A stretch of DNA of 64,000 bases, from contig KQ965812.1 in NCBI GenBank assembly GCA_001574975.1, forward strand, positions 44,041-108,040, given 5' to 3'. This stretch comes from Gonapodya prolifera JEL478. Taxonomy: Eukaryota > Monoblepharomycota > Monoblepharidomycetes > Monoblepharidales > Gonapodyaceae. Position 1 is the first letter of the stretch. The number at the start of each line of letters is the position of its first letter. Both the position numbers and the translations under genes were made by a program. Positions 22,955 to 37,400 of this stretch are shown here, piece after piece. A model generated the notes under the pieces. The model was not told the DNA's origin and made no database searches. It saw only the letters and a program-made list of their open reading frames with translations.

Positions 22955-23787
22955 AACGACTTTGATTTCGATTCCAAAACACAAGGAGGCTCTTCTCCAA
23001 ACGTTGCGCCTTCGGATAATAGGATATGCTGAAAGACGGCAATATTGGTGAGGTGGATTTGACGTGTGTATAGCCAAAGGTTAGATAATGAAGGTACTGA
23101 ACAAGGGACAGGAGGACTGGCAATGCAATGTGATCTCCAACGTCCGGAAAATTCTTCTCCAGTTAATCGCTTTGAATATCTGTGACACTTTGCCGAGACA
23201 GAGGACGACCTGTTCTCGCCGGAAGACGCCTCCTCAACTCTAAATGGAGCGACACCACCTCGGACGCGACATCACGGCATATAAGGAATGTCCGTGATCC
23301 CATCACTAGATTACTCACGTTAACGGGACGTTACACGCAGAACGTGTGGTGGACAGCTGATTGAGGTGGATGTGCCTGGCGGAATGCACCACCCTTGGGT
23401 GACACGATGGGAATGCTGTGACTGTCTCAAAGATATCAAGTCGCTCTGTGCGCTCTGTGTGCAGCTATGGTTCGCTGACAATTTGGGCGAACTTGGAGGA
23501 GTTCGGGTTTTTTGAGGAGGAACACCTGGCCCGTTAGGGTGAGGGAAACCCTGTAATCACAACCGGAATTCCCGTGAAACTCAAAAATACAAATATCTTC
23601 AGATGAAGATCAAAGTTATCAAATCGAAACCAGAAAATATCTTGTGTGAAATTGCTATGAGGGACATTTCATGACCGGTGGCGACAAGGTCTTCTCCAAT
23701 AAATCCACCCTTCCACGTAACTGTTGCTACAACAAGTACGATAAGTGCGTATATGTATTTGCAAATGGCGACAAAGGTGTAAAGTCT
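22955..23787. other. Intergenic region
   Basis: About 830 bp between the SSN6 start and the GrpE stop. It should contain the SSN6 promoter. AT-rich patches near 23580-23660 may belong to 3'-end signals. No gene is seen. Confidence 0.4.
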
Positions 23788-24913
23788 TTATCCCTCTCTG
23801 ACTACACCAACTTGTGCAGGACGCACCACCCTCCCATTCAAGGAATAGCCAGTTTTAATGACTTCCATAATGTCTCCGGGTTTTCGTTCGCCTCCCTCTT
23901 GAGCTGGAGCCTGGAATATTGCCTCGTGTCGTCCAGGATCAAACTTCTCTCCAATAGGGTTATATTCCTCCAACCCATGCCGTCGGAAAGCAGCTAGGAG
24001 GGCGGAGCGAGTGGCGACAACGCCCGTGTGGAGAGGCGCTAAGCTCGGGTGGCTCGAAGGGTCAACCTGTAAGTGCAATTCCCGATTTAACTGTCAATCG
24101 GGTCTTGGGACTGAAGTCGAGAATCTCCAAATCGTCTTCTCAGCACGATTGTCCGGGCTGAACCGTCCATCCTTCCGTAAGAAACAAATTATCCTCGTCA
24201 ACTGAAACCTTATTGACCTCCGCACATGTGGCCTGGTGTCTCATAACACAGGGCGGACGAACACTTACCGATTCAATCGCCTTTGAAAGCACGTCCGCCG
24301 ATTCGAGCAAATCTTTGGCGAACTTCTGAATGGCAAACTGTCCTTTCTGCTCAACATCGCGACGAGCACGTTCGCGAACGTTCTCGGTCTCGGCAATCGC
24401 TCGAAGATAAGCATCCTGGGATGGGGAGAATAGTCTGTGAGATGGTACACTAAACAAAGGGAGGCCCCAAACTAGGTCCACGACTCCTCCCTTTCTGCCA
24501 GAGGTCCAATACGTAACGTATGGAACTGTTTCTGATGAAGTCCAAACGTCTTGCTTCCAAATCAACCACCTCGTTCGATTCCCTTTGCCGAAACGCACCT
24601 GCAGCTCAGCAACTTTCTTCGACTTGGCCGCTACCTCCTTTTTCAAGGCCTCTACTTCTTCTCGTGTAACGGGGACCTCAGATTCCATCTGTTCCGACTG
24701 CGTTTCCTGGCCACGCTTCCCGGAAGGCGCATCTTCTTGTCGCAAGAACGGGACCGAGAGAAATTTACGACGAGGCGCGGTCGCTGGAGTGCCTAGGACT
24801 ACCGATTGATGAGCGATTCCATGAATCGACGATGGGTTGGCGGAAGAGGGGGCTCCGCAGCATAGGACTGGAAGAGCTGTGTACGCTCGGGAGGCAGTGC
24901 GAAATAAGGACAT
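23788..24913 (-). CDS. MGE1: Mitochondrial GrpE nucleotide-exchange factor
   Basis: The ATG at 24913 opens MSLFRTASRAYTALP, an Arg/Ser-rich mitochondrial presequence. Next comes the GrpE coiled coil (REEVEALKKEVAAKSKKVAELQ), then DAYLRAIAETENVRERARRDVEQ and FAIQKFAKDLLESADVLSKAIESV. After two short introns the beta-domain follows: FRRHGLEEYNPIGEKFDP..HEAIFQ and ending GYSLNGRVVRPAQVGV. It is the exchange factor for the matrix Hsp70 used in protein import and folding. The length is about 240-260 residues, normal for the family. An upstream in-frame ATG at 24994 would extend the presequence and is less likely. Divergent with the mitochondrial PheRS gene. Confidence 0.9.
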
Positions 24914-25272
24914 CCTGATTTGTTGAATGAGGAGGATTGAGAGCAATCTCGATGTGAAGGAGTCTCTCTGGCTTTGCACCACGGCGTGTTGCACTCAAGT
25001 CGTGACGTGTCACTTGCAACGTATTTATCAATTCCACTGGTCAAAAAAAAATTTAAAAGGATATTAAGGTCGGTACTAAAGCGGCGGAAACGTTGGAACG
25101 GATTTACAAGTCAGGTTCCATGATTACACGCCTCCCAAGGTGACATCCGCCGAAAACTACTGGAAAATACATTCCATTTTCGCCCAGCCAATGCTCTTTG
25201 AGTTTGGGATGGCATCAGTGGAAATTCATTTTCATTCACCATTTGAACACTCTATTTCTTAGAGGTTCAGAC

Positions 25273-27089
<1,817 letters not shown>

Positions 27090-27185
27090 GAAAAGTGAAA
27101 TATGATGAATAAAATTGTTTTCTGGTCACATGACCCCACCCCCCGAAATCGCCTTCCGTCACATGACACGAACCACAATTTTCGG

Positions 27186-28442
27186 ATGATGGCATCTTCG
27201 CAGGCATATCTTTTCCAGCTGCTGGCTGCACCTGCGTTCGCCCCTGGACGAACTGTATTTGGGAACTCCCCATCCGTCACAGTGGATCCTTTTGCTGGAT
27301 TCGAAGAGGATCTCTCCGTGGAGACACCACCAGTGCAAGCGAGAGGTACGAAGAGAATCAGAGATGACGATCAACAAACAGAGATCTCAAACGGAGGGGA
27401 TTCATCGGGGAAAAGAACATACTTGCGTAGACCGAAGGTGCGTCTTCAAATCTGTCGGTTTCGCCAAGAATCCCGTTGACAGTTTCAACTCTCACACTTC
27501 GAAATCATTGCTACACACAACATCTCTTTGTGCAAATACTGCGAAGGCTGATCCAAATGCTCCCCGTAAGCCTCCATCGGCTTATGTCGAATTTTCCAAC
27601 TTGCAGCGAGATATTCTGAAAAGGGAATTGGGGGAACAAGCATATCGGCGAATGACGTTCAATGAGATAAGTCGTATTACTGGAGAGAGGTACGCTAGCG
27701 ATTTTGCGCAGTCGTTACCTGGAGCAAGAATGATGACCATCGACAGGTGGAAGTCTCTTCCTGCGAAAGATCCTGCCCTCAAGAAACGACTTGATGAGCG
27801 TGCGAGTGAAGCGAAGATTCGATATGACGCAGAACTCAAGGCATATCAGCAGACGAAGGAGTATCGACAGTATCAGGCAGAAACAGACGAATGGTGGAAA
27901 AGCAACAAGTCACGAGGCGAGTTCGACATGGGGTGGCCAATGATGTTTTATCGATGAGTGATTGGACCGTGTTTCCATGCACTCTTTCAGGCAAACCTAC
28001 AGTTCTCGACAGAACCTCAACTCGGCAAGATCGATCACTGGTTGGATCTCCCGAGTCCTTGGATACTTCGAACCCCCTTCCTCCAACCTCACTTGCCAGT
28101 GCTGATCCAGCTGCTCTTGGAGCTGCGTTGCAGTCTGTGCTCGAATCTTCCACTCTCACTGATCGCGCAAAGGAAAAACTTTTTGAGACCGTAGTTCTTC
28201 GGCAGTTTCGACAGGCAACACATCAGATAGATGGTGATGGCGGAAGCTTGAGTGGGAATGCTGCCAACGATCGTCAGGTGCCTACCACGGAAAAGCGAAG
28301 TGGGGGTGAGGTCAGCTCCAAAACCAAACCCACTGGGACTGCAAGGACACAACCTCCGGAGGCGCTTTCCGACGCACCAGCTACATATGAATTGACGAGT
28401 CAGAGTCAAAAGCAAGGACGACACTCTCGGCGGAGAAGATAG
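27186..28442 (+). CDS. HMG-box protein
   Basis: Three exons (27186-27437, 27547-27916, 27991-28442) give 357 codons in frame. The HMG box starts ADPNAPRKPPSAYVEF and continues with helical sequence containing FNEISRITGERY and RWKSLPAKDPALKKRLDE, with an insertion between helices. Flanking regions are disordered: acidic and Lys/Arg-rich before the box, and Ser/Pro/Gln-rich after it, with a terminal Arg run. HMG boxes bend DNA non-specifically, so a chromatin or mitochondrial-nucleoid role is possible. The first residues (FQLLAAPAFAPGR) are not a clear targeting peptide. The second intron (27917-27990) requires a GC donor (gcgagt) to keep frame. The gene lies about 100 bp from the PheRS stop. 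Confidence 0.78.
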
Positions 28443-28534
28443 TGTGTGTGATGTCGCGTCGCGCCGAATCTGAACGCTGGTACACGTTGGGTGATAATCC
28501 AAGCATCATATGTATATAACTTCTTTACACCGCT

Positions 28535-31500
28535 TCAATAAATGCAATTAAACTTGGATTCTGACTTCAGAATGTTCCTCATTCTCTGCTCCCAGGACTC
28601 AGAGTTTGCACTGTCCAATCTGCAGCCAGCCCAACCGAGAAATGCTTCCTCCCATGCTCCAACTTTGATAAATTCACTTTCGGCTACCTTTTGAACGATT
28701 TTCACAGCCCTTTGCGGACCACCACTGGAACGTCCGAGGACCATTGCTTGAAGCAATCGTGAAACTGCCTCAACTTCTGGCTGAACGCTTCCAGAAGCCA
28801 GAGTCCGGTTGTTTTCGGATGCAGCTGTTAATTCGCCACGCAACAGATTCCATGACACACTGGACAGTATTGCACCGTCATTGCCAGAACGGGCCAATGC
28901 ACGAGCTGTACTATCACCGGCCCTGGGAAGTCCGAGCTGATTGTAAATGGCAAGGAGGAGTCGCGCCGCTGGTGCATACGTGTGATCTCGGGACAAGGCG
29001 GCCTTCAACGAAGCAACGGCGGAGCCATAATCTTGAGCTAGCACATAATGGCGAGCCGACAATGTCCAAAACATCGGTACAAAACCATCGGGAACACTCG
29101 GGTCGTCGGTTATGTCGCAAAGTGCAGCAGATTGTTGGAAGGTGGAGACATCTTCTTCCACCGCCGTAGTCGGATTTGGGGAAAGAATAAAACCCGAAAG
29201 AATTGAATCCGAAAGCATGAGACGTGACCAAAGTGTCGAATGTGCGACTGAAGCATTATCGAACTGGTCCCGGTTCTCCCAGAGATGGCGGGCAGTTCTC
29301 TCTAGAGACAACACGAGGTCGCGGGGTACTGCTTGACTTCCTTCTGTACAAGAAAGAAACGCAATTCTTGCTCTCAACGCAACCCATAGACTGCTCCAAG
29401 CCCCAAAGCTCCCTGGGGATAGTCGCACAGCCTTCTGTGCAGCGGAAACTGCAAAGCCTCTCCGATCTACTGTTATTTGTCCAGATGCAACAACTGCAAT
29501 ACTTGCGGCGAGTGCGTCCTTTCCAACTTCGCCACAAGATTTCGCCGCACCAGATTTTCGTGGAGCGGTTCGGGCGATGACGACAGCCAAGTGTGCCCAT
29601 CGTTTCGTCATATGCGGGTATCTATGTACTGACCGCTGAACGAAGCGGAGGGCCGCCTTTGAATCCCCTTGTAATCTGAACAGACGAGAAAGAATGTCAT
29701 CCACATCTGCATCATGATCGCCTAGGGAGTGTGCCGGTAACTTCAGAAGCTCTTCGCCGGCTGCAGTAGCGACGTTTCCATCCCCTGTTACCAGTCCAAG
29801 AGCGCAAAGAGCGAGAAGAGATGGGACGTGAGTCGTTGTTTGTGTTGCACTATAAACAGCTTTTCTGAGAACATTTGCAAAATGTATCAAAGCACGGAAG
29901 TGCTCACCTTTGCAGAAGTTGCCGCTGTGCTGCTTCCAAGTTTTGAGGTTCACCCATGGCATATAGAGTTTGCGCTGAAAGAAGCGAGGCGAAGTCTCTC
30001 AACTTATTTCCATCTCTCGATGTGGATTCGCGCAGAGCCCTCTGGAACTCTTCTAGGGCTTTGGTGGTTTCCCGCTCGGAATAATACACTATTCCTTGCA
30101 CAACAGAACCAATCGCATCGTCAGCTGAGCGATCATTTTTGCGGTCGTCTTTGGGACTCTCGAAGACGACCCTTCCGACATTTGCGCGCACATCGCTTGA
30201 ACGCTTCACATCATCATCCAGCAATGCCAGCGCTCGGTCAAACGCTTCTTCCGCTTCAAGATTGCGACCTTGTCGCTCAAGACACACTCCAAGAAGATTG
30301 TGAATCACAGGATCACCATTGTTCCGATCAACAAGACGAGCGAGGGCGAATGCGAGCCCAAACCATTCGTCATTCGAAAGGGATCGAAAATTTGTAGCCG
30401 AAATTTTCTGTTTCACGTTTTGAAGACAGTAATTGAAGGTACCTTCAACCTATTGCGGTCACAAAATGTGTTACCGAATTGATTCACTGACCGGGAATGA
30501 CGCAGATAATCACTTACGTGCGTTCCTTCGCTCAAATCGTACGCGTGTGCCAAGAGACTGCCCTCCTCGCTGCTGTTTCCAATGGCTCGGTTGATGAGCG
30601 CAAGGCCAATCCAACTGTTGGGGTCCTCAGGGTTCGCAAGCTGCGCCTGAGAAAACGCTCTCTTTGCAAGATCGATATCATGATGAATGAGATATAGGAA
30701 TCCCAAATTCGACCACGTGGTTGAGCTCTTGGAAAAGGGGCACAACGAATTAAAAGCCGACGTGCCAAAAATGAAAGTCATCACATACCTTGTTATCCAA
30801 CTCCACGGCGGTAATGAATGCGTGCTGACTCAATCCAGGTTCCTTCAATGCTGTTACGACCCCCAGGCTGTTCCAGACGGTAACCTCGGTTGGGTGATAC
30901 TTTGTTGCGAGTGTCAGGCATTTGACGCATGCTTCATAATATTCGACCCCTATCGAAGGCTCTGCTTTCCACCGCGCAAAGAAGCTCATCGCCAGATCGT
31001 GGAGGCAGCCCGCAAGTAGATGCTTTTTACGCGCCCCGACCGGCGGAACGCACAAGCGAACACAATGCCGGTACGCGAGAGATGCGCAGGCGATGATTCC
31101 CTCTAAGGAAGGTCGCAGGGGTCCATCCGTGTCTGTTTTCTTCTCTGGAAGACCGGCGAGCAAATCGCCCACCGCCGAAGAGTGGCCATTCGTAGCTTGG
31201 TGGGCGTCCTGGAACACCCGTGCAATCTCCGCGAGGGTCTCTCCCGAAACATACTGGACATAGGCTGGAAGACCACGGAACGCCAAACACGAATCTCCAA
31301 CGACCTTTGCCCAGCACTGAAGCGCCTCTGCGGCTTGATGCCCTTGCAGTGCGGTTGTCAGAGCTGTCGCGAAGGTCTCTGCCGCGCGGCCGTAGACACC
31401 CTTGGCGACCAAGTCCCGCCCCAACTCTGTCTGGCACGCTGCGAGCGCCTGGAGCATACCAACGCGCAACGCAGAGCTCGCCGTATCCGTGTCGGCCTCA

Positions 31501-34500
31501 GCCTCCGCCTCCGCCCCCAACTCTGCCGCAACTGCGCTCAGCTCCACGACGGCCTCCTCGTAGTACCTCGTCCGCTGCTTGACCAGCCCAAGCTTGTACC
31601 TCGGGTACACGTTATCTGGTTCAAGCTCAGACGCCCGGGTGAAGGCCTTGGTTGCGGCCGTGTACTTGCCTTCGTGGAGGTACGCGTCGCCCAGGCCCGA
31701 CCAGAGTGGCGGGTCGCGGACCGAGAGGCGGATGGCGGCTTGGAACGATGCGATGGAGGACGTGTACGATTTCTACATACGTGCAGGTGCGGAAAGACGG
31801 CCGTCAGCCGGGCACCAAAAACGTCGAACGCGACAGCACACCACGCACCGTCTCCATCTCCGCAAACGCCTTCTTCTTCCATGCCCACGCGGCACGGGGG
31901 TTTGCCTCTGTGGCGACTTTACACACCTCGACGGCCTGCGGCGCGTCCCCCTGTTGCAGGCAGTACTCCACGACGCGCGATCCCGCATACTCGTCAAGGG
32001 GGTCCAGCGAGAGCGCCTTGACGTAGAACCGGTGCGCGCGGGAGGCGTCCCCTTCGTGCTCGGAAAGGTACTGCCCGAGCGCGGTGTACGCGGGGGCGAA
32101 TCCCGGGTCTAGTTTCACGGCGCGCATGAAATGCGCCCGTGCCTCCGTTGCAGCGGTCGGCGTGTCGTCGCGCATGTCCCACACTACGCGCCCCAAGCGG
32201 TACTGGACCTGCGCCGAGTCGGCCGCGTCAGCAACTTCGGTGAGCATGGCGAGGGATTGGGCGAGGTTGCCCAGATGGTACTGAGCCCACGCGAAGGCTT
32301 CTTTGGCGGGGATGCTGTCGGGGGAGAGTTCCAGGGCGCGCGTGAACAGTTCAGATGCGCGAGTGGGGTCAGCATAGCGGGTGAGGTGCACATCGCCGAG
32401 GCCCTGGTGGGGGTGGTGCGGGGTGGTGCGGGGTGGGGTGGGGGGGGAGGTGGGGTGAAACGACGTCAACGTCACAGTCACGTGGGGGCCATCTCAGCAC
32501 AAATACGCGCGCGCGAACGCACCAAAACAGCCTCCACATTCTCCGGATCCCTCCTGAGCGCGCGCTCGAACCACGCCACGGCTTCTTCCCGCGACCCGGC
32601 GTCCAGGTTGGCGTAGCACCGCCCGCGCGCGATTTCTGATGCGAGAGCTGGTCTGGCGCGGTGGTGGGTGGGTGGTGTGGTGGGGTTATGCGGGTGGCAG
32701 GTGCGGGACGGGACCAATCGTCAAAACCATCTCACTCGATAAGCGGCCGCTACCCCCCCACGCAAAACTCACTGCCCAACCTCAACCCCACACACCCTCT
32801 CCTGCTCTTTCACCAGCTCGCCCAACCTCTGCGCCGCCGCCAGCGCGCGGTGCCAGTCCTTGACGTCGAGGAGGAGGGCGGTGAGGAAGGATGTGGCGAA
32901 GATGGATTTGAGGGGTGCGATGGCGACGGTCTGTGAAGTGTGGTGATGGGGGCGGGGGCGGGGGTGTTGGGGGTGGAGGAGGGGTACGGAGGTCAAAGGT
33001 CAAGATCAACGCCAACCTCAGACCCCGCCACGACGACTCACATCACACAGCTCCACCGCCTCCTCCGACGCCCCGCCCTCAATCCACCCCGTATACGCCC
33101 CCGCCACGCGCGCCAGTGCATCCTCGGCGTCAAGCGCGGCGACCGCGTCGTCCACGATCGCCGTATCGTATTTTTCAACGTGCACGTCGGACGAATCGAG
33201 GAGGATCTGGTACGGCAGCGGGGCGGAGACGTGGGAGGAGACGAGGGTACGGCAGAGTGAGAGGAGGGTGGTATACAGTGCGTGTTTGGCCCCGGTGGAG
33301 GAGGAGGGGGCGAGGGAAAGTTGGGTCTGCAAAGTGCCCACGTAACTCAACCTCGACTTCCTCAACTGGTCCCTTTCCGCGTCCGTCAGGGCCTCCGTCG
33401 CCCCCTTTTCGCCCGCCACGGCGTCCAACCGGGCGTACAACTCGGGCAGCTTCGACCCCGCCGCAATCTCACCCGCGACGGCGCGCTGAAGTGCTTCGAG
33501 CGGCGGAGCGTCGAGCCGTTTCCGGCGCAGGGCGACTTGGATGTCGAATAGGTCGCGCTCGTGTGCGGCGTGCAGGGATGTGACCCGGAGGAGGGTGGAG
33601 AGCGGGGAGGCGGTTGTGTCGGGGAGGGTGGCGAGAAGGGACGCGTATGGGTGCGGCGGGATGAAGGAGAGTAGGGCGTCGGCGGCCTGGAACAGAGGGG
33701 AAGGTTGGTACCGTGACATAAGGCGGATTGCTCGCCTTCGGCGGACTCCTCGATCACCGTGATATCTCCGCGGTGTATTCGCCTTGGACGTGGAATAAGT
33801 GCTCCGCGCTCTGCATAGCGCAATAGCCGGTTCGCGGGAGCCCGCAGTAGCCTCGGTCAGTGCTTCGCACTTAAGCCTCGGGTCTCGCTGCGACTCGAGC
33901 CCCCCCCCCCCCCCCCCCCCCCCTGGCCCCCCGTCGCACGACCGTCACCTTGAGTCTCTCATTCGCCTTGATCGCGGCGTCGACCAGCTTGAGCAGGGTG
34001 GCGTGCAGGTTTTTGGCGTCGTTTCTGGGCGGTGTACACGGGGATGAGCGACACGGCCACGATTGAATGAATGGACAGGCATGTCACGGAGTCTGGGTGT
34101 CCATGGCCAATGGCCAGCGCAACAGCAAGAAGCGCAGAGACACCCACCCCTCTGCATACACGTCCCTTATGGCCTCGAGCGCGGCCACGAGGTCCGTCCA
34201 CTTGCCGTCCTTCTCCAGGCCAGCCAGTAGCTGGTTGTATCCCTGCAGCAGTAGAGTTGGTGAGTTTGACGCGGGTTCCATCTGCCGAGTCACACGCGAA
34301 TCGAGTGTCCGCACCTGAAACGCGGCCGCCTGCTGCCGATTCACTCCGATGGCGCTCAGATAGGCCTGTCTGCTCTCCTCCGCATTCCCCAGATTGCCCT
34401 CCGCCGCGGCAAGAAAGACAAGGGCAAAGTAGTTTTTGGGGTCCTCGCTCAGCACGTCGTTCGCCCTGTCCCTTGCGAGCGCGTAGTCCTTTGCGTCGAC

Positions 34501-34542
34501 CAGCGCGTCCTTCGCCTGTTTCAGCAGCGACTTGACCGACAT
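28535..34542 (-). CDS. SKI3: SKI complex TPR scaffold SKI3
   Basis: The ATG at 34542 opens MSVKSLLKQAKDALVD, the conserved Ski3/TTC37 start (LKxAKxAL), followed by TPR repeats throughout about 5.5 kb of coding sequence split by several introns. Recognisable units include KNYFALVFLAAAEGNLGN, GLGDVHLTRYADPTRASELF, LWSGLGDAYLHEGKYTAAT, TVWNSLGVVTALKEPGL, TTWSNLGFLYLIHHDIDLA and VIHNLLGVCLERQGRNLEAE. The last exon encodes a long helical C-terminal arm ending at 28535. Ski3 scaffolds the Ski2 helicase and Ski8 to feed mRNA to the cytoplasmic exosome. The intron at 33687-33948 (262 bp) is mostly a dispersed repeat. GC content rises and codon use becomes very C/G-rich between 31.0 and 34.5 kb. Confidence 0.88.
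33703..33905 (-). mobile_element. Repeat family copy B, filling a SKI3 intron (introner-like)
   Basis: Written on +, ggttggtaccgtgacat (33703), cgccttcggcggactcc, ccgcggtgt and cctcggtcagtgcttcgcac match copy A at 3455-3800 in the same order and spacing. The shared ggttggtaccgt block begins 16 bp from the SKI3 acceptor here and 17 bp from the DOMON acceptor in copy A. The copy occupies most of the 262-bp intron. Confidence 0.7.
33901..33923. repeat. Poly-C homopolymer
   Basis: A run of at least 23 C (a few more on its left side) sits inside the SKI3 intron at the 5' edge of the repeat copy. Its length is likely to be unreliable in any assembly. Confidence 0.9.
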
Positions 34543-37400
34543 GGCGGGGCCGGATGAATGGGGTGAAGAAGATCTGCCGGAGACCGCAGCACAACCCCAG
34601 CCACGCCAACGGAGAGGAGGGAAGGACGCGGCGGGATGTGCCAGGAACCGGCATCGAGCATGCATGCCATGATGATGGACGACTCACAGTCCATTCCAGC
34701 GCGACTGCAGGGACTTGAGGTTTCCTTTCGGTTGCAGTACCCTGGCCATGTCGACGGGATGTGCCGCGCGAAGAAGAACCCATGTCGGAAACCAGACCTT
34801 GTATACTCTGCTCCAATCGAGTACACGGACCTGATTTCCTGCACACATTTCTTCTTTGGCAAAGTACCCCATTCAAGTCCCCAAGGACAACAGCCGAGAA
34901 GCGTCACCTTCACGATTCTCAGAACAGTAGAGTCACAACAACCCGGGGGCCATTGCGGAATTGACAGAGGGCAAGCAACTATGCGAGAATGTGACACCCA
35001 CAAAGAACAAAGAAAACAGAGCGGACTATGCCATGCCAGTGACATACGGACTCGCGTGGGATCAAACGAGAAACTGTTGACTTCAAATTAAGCTTGTTGT
35101 TCAGGACGTGCGTGCGAGCATCGTGTCACCTCATATTTCGCTAGAGGGGAGGGTACGCGTCCTCGCACGAGGGACAAATCGATTGTGCAACGGGCGAGGG
35201 TGGGTGGAACGCTGGGACGATGCTGAGGATCCCTTGGCGCGACGAGGATGGGAATGGCGTGCGCTTGCTTCTTACGCTGAAGTACTCATGGTCTCAGTTG
35301 AGGGGGCGCAGCGTGCGGGATGCAGCGTGCAGGTGCAGGGTGCGGGGCCGAGGAGGAGGGAAAGGGCAGGTGGACGTGGACGAAGGTCTGAGTGCAGGAC
35401 CCGACAGAGACTCAACCGGTGGGAACTGGAAGATGCCACGACGGAATGTGTGTCCAGGGCTCGAGGGGTGATGTTATTGTGGGAACTGGAAAATACCACG
35501 ATGGTGGCGTGTCTTCCAAGCATCGAGAGACAGAGGGTGATTGTGACACAGGAAGTGTCACTTCCGCGTACTTGTCGCAGAGAAAGCAAGGAAGTCTGAA
35601 AGAAGGGCAAAGGCGTGAGAGCCGAGCACAGAAAGCTGACTTGTGGATGTACTCACTTTTGCAGACCGAACGGACCGTCCCAACTCCTAACCGATGCCAC
35701 TGCAGTTGTGAAACCCAAAAATGCGAGACCATAGAATATATGAGCTGGTATTTAAACGATATCCAGTACAACATGCACACTCACCCGCCGACATGCCGCG
35801 AACACATCACGACACCAACCGCATCACCGACCGTCCTCCGTGAACCCAAACCACTCTTGTCTGATAATGGTTGAGGTAGGAAGTCGACGCACTTGGAGGG
35901 GATGAATCGGAACTGGGTGAGGATAATGAAGAACGAAGATCATTGAAGAAATACTCACCACACAACTTCACACTGCGCCCAGAGGACCGAGCCACCTTGG
36001 AGCAGCAGCAAAAGTACCCATCAAAAGCAAAGGGGGTTGATAAAAGTCTTGAGCGGTTCGGTGGATGATAGGCATGACGGAGCGACGAAGAACACGGCAT
36101 ACACTGCTTCAAGCCGAAGTGGAAATACAATAATTCAGGGGTAAGGAGGAGGCACAAAAAGAGAGAGAGACTCCAGGGCCAAGCAAAGTCGCGATAATGG
36201 AAGACTGGTTCAATGAAGGGGGAGGGTGTGTGTGACAGGGGAAAATGGACACGTCATTGATGGTTCACAGTCGAGGAGAGACAGAAACACTCACAATCAG
36301 TCGTTGTCACGATGCAGATGTTTAGAGGAGATGAAAGAAACGTCGTGTTGTTAGATGGAGTTGGGTTCGACGCAAGCAAACAAAACAGGAATGGTGAAAC
36401 ACCACGCGAGTCACAAACGACACCGCGCAGGCGACGTTCCAGTCCAGCGAGCTGCTCGTTCACCTCCCATCACCAGATGTCCCGATGTTCACGTTACATT
36501 ACATTTTGTCTACGGGGGTGAAGGAAAAGCGAGTTCTTTTATAGCTGCCGGAGAAAGCCTTGCCGCCCTATTCCGGTTGCGATGCAAATTACGAAACCAG
36601 ATGTCAGCAAGCCTTCTCGTAATACCAATTTTTTTGCCAAACAAACAACTAGATTGTGCAGAGCGATGCGTGGAGACGACTTCCCGTGAACGTGGTGACA
36701 TCTTGTGTTGGTGTTCTGCATGTGATATGCGGATTCGCACACGTCAAATCCCTACCGCACTATCAGCAATTTGGGGGGAAAAGATGTACAAAAGGATCGA
36801 GCAACGACCTGTTCAGGATCTCAGCGAAAGAATTGGCGTGCACCTTGGTTTGGCCCTCCGATGAATTGGATACCTCGTCTTCGGGACTCAGTTTCACTTT
36901 TCCTTTAACAAATTCCCTTGCAACTGGATCCTAAAAAGGAGAAAAGACGTCCTAGAAAGTCGTGGAGCCAATGTCCTTGAGGTTACGTGTTTATCTACGT
37001 AGTGACGTCGTCATGGCAATGGGGGTGATACCAGATGGGAAAAGGAGAGGAAGGACGTTCCTTTGTATTCTGGAATTATATTTTTACACGTATATGGTGT
37101 ATTTCTAATTTCTTCTTGATTTTTTGTACCTTTCAATACATTAGCTAACCAACCACCTTCCTTTCCTCTTCCCTTCTTCCCCCTTCTTTTCCGCTTTTTA
37201 TGCATTTCCTTTCTATGGTCGAACAAGGGACGGCCTTCTTGGCATGTTCTTCATTGGAACTGAGAGTGCGGTTGAACTTGATCAATTGGCCGTGGGACCG
37301 CAACCCACGACTCCAGTGCAACATCGCCAACGTTGGCGGCACGGACGACCTGCCGACCCGCCCATCTGCGCTGCCGACTGCGTGTGCTCTGTAGTCTGCA
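34543..37400. other. Long gene-poor region
   Basis: About 2.9 kb between the SKI3 start (-) and the DHHC gene start (+). Many short frames occur but none shows a domain, codon continuity or a credible splice pattern. AT-rich sequence at 37060-37200 precedes the DHHC gene and is a plausible promoter. A 60-bp tandem repeat lies at 35419-35510. A non-coding RNA cannot be excluded. Confidence 0.4.
35419..35510. repeat. 60-bp-period direct repeat
   Basis: The block gtgggaactggaagatgcca at 35419 recurs as gtgggaactggaaaatacca at 35479, each followed by cgacgg/cgatgg. The period is 60 bp and the copies differ at a few positions. Confidence 0.65.

Noticed and set aside
36355-36864. 169-codon frame upstream of the DHHC gene
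   Set aside because: Low-complexity, Arg/Ser/Cys-rich composition typical of random GC-rich translation, with no recognisable motif.
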